Shown one piece after another: positions 57,677-64,000 of a stretch of DNA of 64,000 nucleotides. A program made the translations under genes and the position numbers. A model generated the notes under the pieces. The model made no database searches. It was not told the origin of the DNA and worked only from the letters and a program-made list of their open reading frames with translations. The DNA is from Branchiostoma lanceolatum (taxonomy: Eukaryota > Chordata > Leptocardii > Amphioxiformes > Branchiostomatidae), in NCBI RefSeq assembly GCF_035083965.1, contig NC_089726.1, forward strand, positions 10,545,501-10,609,500. The letters run 5' to 3'. Every line of letters begins with the position of its first letter. Within the stretch, counting starts at the first letter, position 1.

Positions 57677-59918
57677 TACAAATACGCGTTTTGTAGTCTA
57701 CATGTACGAGTATATATAACAACTGGTACAGACTTGAATATTATTTCCTTTGAACAAAGACACTAGGGAGGAATATCTTTGGTCCATTATGTTTTTAAGT
57801 ATTTTCTATGGAAGTTGAGGATTACACTTTGGTAGAAGTTGACATAGTCATCCTCTACGTAATGGCTCTTGGCTCCGTACAGGCGTCACATAATTCCCTG
57901 GCAACCGATCGATCTTCTTCTGTCAGTACTTTTAGGTTTTGGTATTGTCATTTTTGCGGCGCGGAAGTTCATGTTTTACACATGATGCTGACATTAAAAA
58001 ACAGCGCCAGAGGACGACAGAAATTTGAAAAGCAGAACAAAAACGATTGAAGAAGACTGCTTGAAATCAAAGTCGCCCCCTTACTCGAACATGGAGTATT
58101 CTGAGTGAAGCAGATGTCCGAATCTAGTTCAACAAAACTTGGAGTGACGTGCGTAAGCAGTCCGAAAGAGGTCAAGCCGACTTCGTCAAGTGCACAACAA
58201 CGAAACTCAAACAGGACCACCAACTGTGTAAATCTGGGATCCTTCTTCGCCCGACTCTGAGAAAAACACGATGTCTCAACATCAACCCGGATGTTCCACG
58301 GCGGAGGGAGCATTTCTAGGTGAGCGTCGATACTCGCACATTGGTAGCCCCACCTGGCCTGCTCAAGGGCACCTTACTCCAAACATCGCAGGTATTTGAC
58401 TATCAAGGATGTTTCAATGAAACCTCCTCCTTGTTTAGATGTAGTGTGTGCATTATTGGCATGGCTTGCTTTGACCGCAAACGTCCATAACGACTTTTGA
58501 ATGCAATATTCCAAACGTGTGAGCCCAGCTCCTGACAAATACCCTGATAGTTGTCAATTACATGTGATAGTGTGTCTTAAGAAATGTTTGTATACCACGT
58601 TGGGCGTTATACAGCGACGGGGGACGTCTAGATTTTGCCTTGCATGTTGATTTAGGTCTTTGAGAACATAAGAGAAACATGACTTTTGCAAGGATATACA
58701 TTATTACGAGGCCATAGAAATCTAATGATTTGTTCAACAGATTCCCGTTTTCATGACAAACTTGGAACAGGCTTGAGGACTGACAATGATCCAACCATCA
58801 ATGATTGAAGAATAATATCCTCAGACAATCTCATCACTCAAAAATAAGACCAGCATTTCCCCTTTGTATTTCTGTTCATTCAGTAGTGATAATCACATAA
58901 GCGAACTCCTCGGCAAGAGCAATTTTTTGACAATTGTTGAAATCACACAGAAAGGTTATCTACGGTAATATCATGTAACTACAGTGTTGCTTGTTACAAC
59001 AGCTATCATATACAACGGGTAACAGGATCTAATATTCGTTCCTTTTCTGCCTTGAGAAGTGATATCTTGAGGCCGAGGAACATTGTCTTTACTAGTATTT
59101 TTTGTGTGGTTTACTTTATTTCCACGCCACAATTTGGCTAAATTCAGGTTAAACACAAGAAAGTAGAAGTTGAATTTATCACCGATGGAATCATACAATA
59201 ATTATACAAAGGCTATCTTTGATAAGATGCTGATGTTTGGGTCACCAACTTATTGTCATCATTAGGAAAAGCTAGAACTTAACAGCATTCTGCTTAACTG
59301 TTTTGCCCAATTTCATAGCCATTCAATAAACACACTCTGGAATATAGTGCATCAAGTATCTTATACAATAAAGGAACGGTGTGAGGTAAGTTTTTTTACA
59401 ACCACACACAGATGCTCAGTCTTGCACAGAAAGTGAGTGCTACATTTGCATAGCAGCAATTAAAAAAAAAAACTTGCCAATCTTTGTTGTTACCAGCACT
59501 CTGTGAACATGAAAGACACTCATTGGCCATAACAGTGCCAATATGCACTTACAATTCAACAATCATTAGACTAATATGATCTTACTCCATGGAATGAACT
59601 ATAGGCCTTCATGACTGTATCATGTATTACTATTAGGCTCTAAGATACAATCAACAACAATTCTTTGAAAATACATTCAAGCATGTGTTGAATATTGTGA
59701 ATGATTGCTATTTCTACTCCATACAAAGATGGTCATTACTAGTACAACTTCTGGGAGAGACAGCTTTTATAAACCAATTGCACTTTTCATTACACATGTA
59801 CATTGCTCACAAGATAATGGCACAAGCTGAGCAGTGACCAGAACAACTTTTAACAGTACATGACCTAACCTCAATTTGACTACACTGTGGTCCTAATCAT
59901 ACATCTATTACTTTAAGC

Positions 59919-59924
59919 TTTATT
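59919..59924 (-). promoter_or_regulatory. Candidate polyadenylation signal of PEX19
   Basis: AATAAA on the - strand, about 195 bp after the PEX19 stop. Confidence 0.45.
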
Positions 59925-60117
59925 CACTTTACCTAACATCATCTTTTGTGATGATTCCTCACTCATATTTCACTTCAGAAATTTGACATTAGTTTGGCTA
60001 CAGGTCTTCCTTGCTCAGTGCTTTAAATCAGGTGTTAAAACTTCATTCAAACTTGATACAGCCTAGTAGATAATGGTTGTTTTTGCTACCTTGCTGACAT
60101 ACATGTTTTCAACCTAG

Positions 60118-62012
60118 CTACATGACAGAACATGCCTCTCCTTCCTTGCCACCTGGAAGTTTAGGAACGCCATGTTCGTCAAACTCAATCCCAGGTGCCA
60201 TTTCTCCTACCAACTCCTTTGGTGGCTGACCTAAATCTTGCATCTTCTGCATCAAGTCCAACGTCTTCTCAAACCTCTTGGCCTTGACCTCTTCTGTGTC
60301 CGTCTCTGCTTCTGACTCGAACTCGCCGCAGATCTGCTTCATGAGTTCAAACTGCTGGGAATATTTCTGGTTGTCTTCCTGGGACAGTTTGGACTTGTTC
60401 TGTTCCAGCCAGTCCGGGTATTTCTGACAGATGTCCTTCAGGGAGGGGTACAACACTTCCTTGGAGAGGAGGTTTTTCATCATGGTTTGCATCATGGGAA
60501 GGAGGTCGGTGCCACCCGCACCCTCTGTTGCGCCTTCTGACCCCAGCCCAAGGTCAGACATGGCCTTGAGAAGGTCATCCTCTGTGAGGGGGTTGTTCTG
60601 GAGCTCTTCTGCGTTCTGTGCCATGCTCTGGAGGGTCTGGGACAGAGAGCTGGCCAGCTCAGTGGTCCCACCTTCAGGACTGGCTTCTGGTCCCTATCAG
60701 AATGACAAATACATTGTCAGGACTTAGGACTTCTTTTTCTTCTTTAAAACTTTCATGATATTATACAGTACGTTGATGAAGGTTAGACATATTATACAGT
60801 AGCCTTTCTTTTAAAAAAGAGCAGCACAGTAGTTAAATCATCACTGATTACTTCTTTAGTTTTTAACTGGAATACAGCTTCATAAACAGAAGATATCTAG
60901 AATTTGATCACGAGAGGCAGGGCTCGAAATAGTGGGTGCATGTGCACCTGTGTGCACCCAAGATTGGAGCTGTGCACCTAATTTTTGACTGTGGGTGCAC
61001 TGGTGCACCTAGATATTTTTGTTCTCTATAGGGTAACGGTTCTCTTGTACACTAGCATACAGAATATTCTTGACATGAAAGTATCAGAAAAAGCAATATT
61101 ACCTTTTGTTGTACTTTATTTCATGTATAATTGCTTGGTTGAAATTTGAAAGCTGGATAGAATTACAGATTGAAGTTCTTAAGAGAGGCAGTAGCCTCAA
61201 ACTTAAGTTTTGCTGACATTCAACTTTATAATAAGTTTATTCTATGTGGTGCATCCAATTCTTTTTTTTCTGTGCACCTAATTTTTTGGGTTGGGTGCAC
61301 CAGTGCACCTATTTCCAAAAATGAATTTCGAGCCCTGAGAAGACACAAACATCATAATTGATCGTTTTACATCAGTAACCGTCATAATTATATAAAGGTG
61401 CTATCATACTTGACCATTCCAATCACTTTCTATCGTCACTGGGTATTCGCGAGCAAGCTTCAGGCAATTACATATTTCTTTTACCCGTTTCTTAATCACG
61501 TGGGCGTGATACCTTCAAATGGGTTTTGCCCAGTGTTGTATGTAAGATAAGATAAGATAAGATCAGTATCTATAGCTATGGCTTTTGCGCCAAAGGTCAC
61601 GCCCATAATTCTCGTCAAACACACCGACCTGTTCTCCATCTGAAGCCTTCGCCGCAGCCTCGGCCAACTTGGAGAACTGGGCCATCAGCTGTGGGTTTTC
61701 TTCCTCCAGAGTCTTCATGGCCTTCTCGAACTCATCTGCGATCTGCCCGGCCAGCTCCTGTTCAAACACCTCGCTGAAAAGGGCTTCCTCGTCAGTTGGG
61801 AAGGAGTCGCCTCCCGACTGCGGCTCACCCGCCCCTACTCCCGCGGGTTTCCCCCCGTCAGCGCCCGCCGCCTGACCTTCCGCCGCCTTCCCCGCATCCT
61901 GGGTTTTAGCCTTGTCAAAATCTGATAGAGCACTGTCTAACAAATCGTCTAATTCTGGGTCGGGAACAGGATTTTCCGCAGGTTGCGAAGCAGACGCACA
62001 ATTTTCCGCCAT
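60118..62012 (-). CDS. PEX19: Peroxisomal biogenesis factor 19
   Basis: PEX19 is the cytosolic chaperone and import receptor for peroxisomal membrane proteins and docks on PEX3. Exons 62012-61629 and 60693-60118 join in phase 0 to give 319 aa (human about 299). The acidic N-terminus DPELDDLLDSALSDF is the PEX3-binding helix region. The middle has FEQELAGQIADEFEKAMK. The C-terminal half has the helical cargo-binding domain (KEVLYPSLKDICQKYPDWL, near residues 180-200). The protein ends CSVM, a CaaX box for farnesylation. A Gly/Ala-rich segment (PAGVGAGEPQSGG) accounts for the extra length. The start codon lies inside AAGATGGCGG, a YY1-like core promoter motif. It faces away from the membrane-protein gene at 62728 across about 0.7 kb. 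Confidence 0.95.
60918..61337. mobile_element. hAT-like MITE, 420 bp, in the PEX19 intron
   Basis: Ends CAGGGCTCGAAAT and ATTTCGAGCCCTG are inverted, with further paired GTGCACC blocks just inside. The flanking 8-mers (ACGAGAGG and AGAAGACA) match poorly, so this is an older insertion. Confidence 0.75.
61544..61562. repeat. (AGATA)n microsatellite
   Basis: Four AAGAT units lie in the PEX19 intron just past exon 1. Confidence 0.85.
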
Positions 62013-62727
62013 CTTGGAACACTGATGTGGGTCAAAGTTGAATCATGAGCGGGACTGTTCCAATATCCCAAGGGGTGCGAGGCTAGGGGAAGGCTAGGAG
62101 CAATGTACAGTAAAAGAACGAAGCACATGAATACAACATTTTCATATCCAAATCTCTGATACATTCGTATTGAGACATTACTTGAGGAAAGTCATTTCTT
62201 AACCATACAGGCATCCTTCAATTTCTGTTTCGATAACTTTTCTGATAATTGAATTATTAACGTTAACGTTAACAATATTTATTTTCAAAGGTTACCAATA
62301 CGTTTTATTTTCATTGCCCGTACTGTAACTATATGGTACGGTATTATCACTTGGACATTTTCTCATCTTTCATATCTTTGGGGTGGCAGAAATATTAGCC
62401 TGTATTTACACAAACTCTCGGCCGGAGGTTACTGACCCCCCAGGGGATGGCGGCAGTACAGGACCGGCTGGCTACTAGGAGCGCGATTCGTCAGGCTAGC
62501 AGAAATATGTTGTTTGCAAGAAGCCAACCAAAGGTCTTCAACCGGCGGAAAGCTGTCTTGGCTGTGAAACTAGGGAACAGTACCTGTTTATATCCTTACT
62601 TAGCGAGACGTTTTTTTCACAGAGCATTCGTAGTCTAACAAATTAAAGTCGGCAAAGTTAGACGACAGGACCCAGATACAATAATGTTTTCTTTTTCTGT
62701 TGACATATTGTCTCAGAATCGGCAGAT
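62013..62727. other. Head-to-head intergenic region, possible bidirectional promoter
   Basis: It separates the divergent PEX19 and membrane-protein start codons. A second GGGATGGCGGCAG motif at about 62444 on the + strand resembles the YY1-like site at the PEX19 start, and could mark the start of a + strand leader exon. No TATA box is obvious. Confidence 0.45.
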
Positions 62728-64000
62728 ATGCTGCACGGGCTGCTGAGACGACGGTGGAAGTCGCTGTTAGCCGGAGGCTTGTTGCTGATTGGCGTTCTTC
62801 AGATCGGCAGCGACGTCCTGCGTACCGGGCAGGACAGGAACCCGCTCAAAGATATAAAACTAGAATTGAACTTCCCGATCATTGGGTATGACAACACATT
62901 AACTTCTTAGACATTTACCAATTTATGTCGTTACTATGCATATGATGTATACACCAAATAATTGGTGGTTTGTATAATGATTCTTGACTTAGATCAATGA
63001 AATCCTTGACGACTTCTTCGGGGAATCCACTACCAGGAAAAGAAGATGACTAGGTACACGCATATACGGCAGAAATGTCCTTAAAGTCGTTTGAGTAAGG
63101 GTGGGATTTTAAAGGTATTATACATCTTCGTTTTACATACCGTTATCCCATCCGAAACCCGATGCTTCTTACTTTATATGACCAGCCATGTGCCACTACG
63201 TCCTTTTCTGAAACTCCTTTAAGTATTATTCCTGGTTACCTGCAAACGTACTGTAATGATACACATGTTGTCAAAATTCATTGCAGCATGATAGCAAACA
63301 GGAACGCTGACGGTCACCATCCTGCATTAGATGACAGTGACGCCACGATGGACCAGGTCTGCATCACAAGAACGTCGACGTCGCGGCAGTTGGGTCCACT
63401 TTTCCACTTAACAAACAACAGCGACGACAAGTTCTATTTCAGACGAAACCCCAAATGGAACATGTCGGTAAGTCTGACACTTCTTAAATATCAATACCCT
63501 TTTTTGCATGAGACACTCAATAAGATACCTGTATTTGTTATTGACCCTTGGTTATCCTTTTTTCGCATGTCGTAAGATTATGGTACTTACCCATATATTG
63601 TAATGAATTACATGTCTTAGCATGAAAGTTCATCTGAGTTGGTAATATACTTAAACTGTTCTCCAACTCAAAAAAGTTCACTCAAGTCTACGGCACTTGG
63701 GACAGATAGCTGCTGAAGACCGAGTGATTTGGTCGAAAATTCCGGTGAGTGAATGTTTTTGAGTTGGAGAACATTTTTGAGTTTGAGAGCAGCGCCCCCC
63801 CCCCCTCATAATTTCCAAACGGTATGATGTATGATCACCAAATTTGCAGGGGGTGATATACATGTAATCATTGTTCTACTAAGAGAGCAACAACAGTAAT
63901 ACAATTGTTGATTTCTTTTGATACGGACTTTTAGACGTGTTCTGAAAGTCTACAGACGACAGCCTCCGAGTCAGAAGAGTTTGGCCCGATCTTTCACCCT
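62728..64000 (+). CDS. Type II membrane protein, probably Golgi glycosyl- or sulfotransferase-like (3' end outside window)
   Basis: Exons 62728-62885, 63287-63467 and 63935-64000 (continuing past the window) join in phase. The first exon begins MLHGLLRRRWKSLLAGGLLL: a short basic cytosolic end (RRRWK) before one hydrophobic segment (about residues 12-25), the layout of Golgi type II enzymes. Then comes a polar stem. Exon 2 holds HHPALDDSD, an N-glycosylation site NNS and RRNPKWNMS; exon 3 holds TCSES. Only about 135 residues are visible and no catalytic domain is reached, so the enzyme class is an inference from topology alone. It is divergent from PEX19. Confidence 0.6.
63659..63771. repeat. 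113-bp inverted repeat in an intron
   Basis: TTCTCCAACTCAAAAA at 63659-63674 is the exact complement of TTTTTGAGTTGGAGAA at 63756-63771. Inside, TTCACTCAAG faces GGTGAGTGAA. It could be a small MITE. Confidence 0.7.

Larger units (their letters stand above)
52924..60117. other. 7.2-kb region without recognised genes
   Basis: It holds the copy C promoter side, the foldback element (53064-54900), a repeat copy at 56511-56606, a Tigger-like element (56893-57676) and otherwise AT-rich sequence. Short ORFs near 55.2-55.9 kb have no recognisable domain. The PEX19 3' UTR lies at its right end. Confidence 0.6.

Noticed and set aside
62447-62638. Separate small protein starting MAAVQDR
   Set aside because: No domain and no splice continuation into the downstream gene; more likely leader sequence.

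Overview
The window is animal nuclear DNA. Genes are split into short exons by GT-AG introns, with a few GC-AG introns. Intergenic and intronic DNA is full of small DNA-transposon remnants (hAT-like and Tigger/pogo-like elements with target-site duplications, foldback elements), tRNA-derived SINE-like pieces and minisatellites. Gene content (a monoamine-oxidase-like cluster, a melatonin-receptor/GPR84-like GPCR, BTB-Kelch, PEX19) points to an invertebrate deuterostome, most likely a lancelet (Branchiostoma). That identification is inferred from gene content and repeat style, not from a diagnostic marker. All exon models below were built by hand from splice signals and reading-phase continuity.

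Layout. 1-13.4 kb: two tandem + strand copies of a flavin amine oxidase gene. Copy A lacks its 5' part, cut by the window edge; copy B is complete at 467 aa. Introns and downstream sequence of A and B still align, so the duplication (offset about 9.5 kb) is fairly recent. 13.4-18.6 kb: mobile-element debris, then a TATA promoter and leader exon. 18.6-19.7 kb: an intronless-coding GPCR. 21.5-45.1 kb: one large + strand gene of 16 coding exons (962 aa) with a degenerate FHA domain, helical repeat-like regions, a PP1-docking motif and a helical C-terminus; I do not recognise its orthologue. Its 10.6-kb intron contains, on the opposite strand, nearly all of a second gene (30.6-38.1 kb) encoding an unusual BTB-BACK-BTB-BACK-Kelch protein. 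46.7-52.9 kb: a third complete amine oxidase copy (C, 469 aa) on the - strand. 53.1-54.9 kb: a 1.84-kb foldback element about 140 bp upstream of the copy C start codon. 55-60 kb: no gene seen; one Tigger-like element. 60.1-62.0 kb: PEX19 (- strand, two coding exons), head-to-head with a + strand gene for a type II membrane protein (62.7 kb to the window edge).

The most interesting points are: (1) all three amine oxidases have lost the cysteine that binds FAD covalently in MAO and both aromatic-cage tyrosines, and A/B but not C have Arg where MAO has its active-site Lys; (2) minisatellites that span exon-intron boundaries recur in all three copies and multiply splice donors and acceptors; (3) the nested double BTB-BACK Kelch gene; (4) three phase-verified GC-AG introns, one of which has a GT-AG equivalent in a paralogue.
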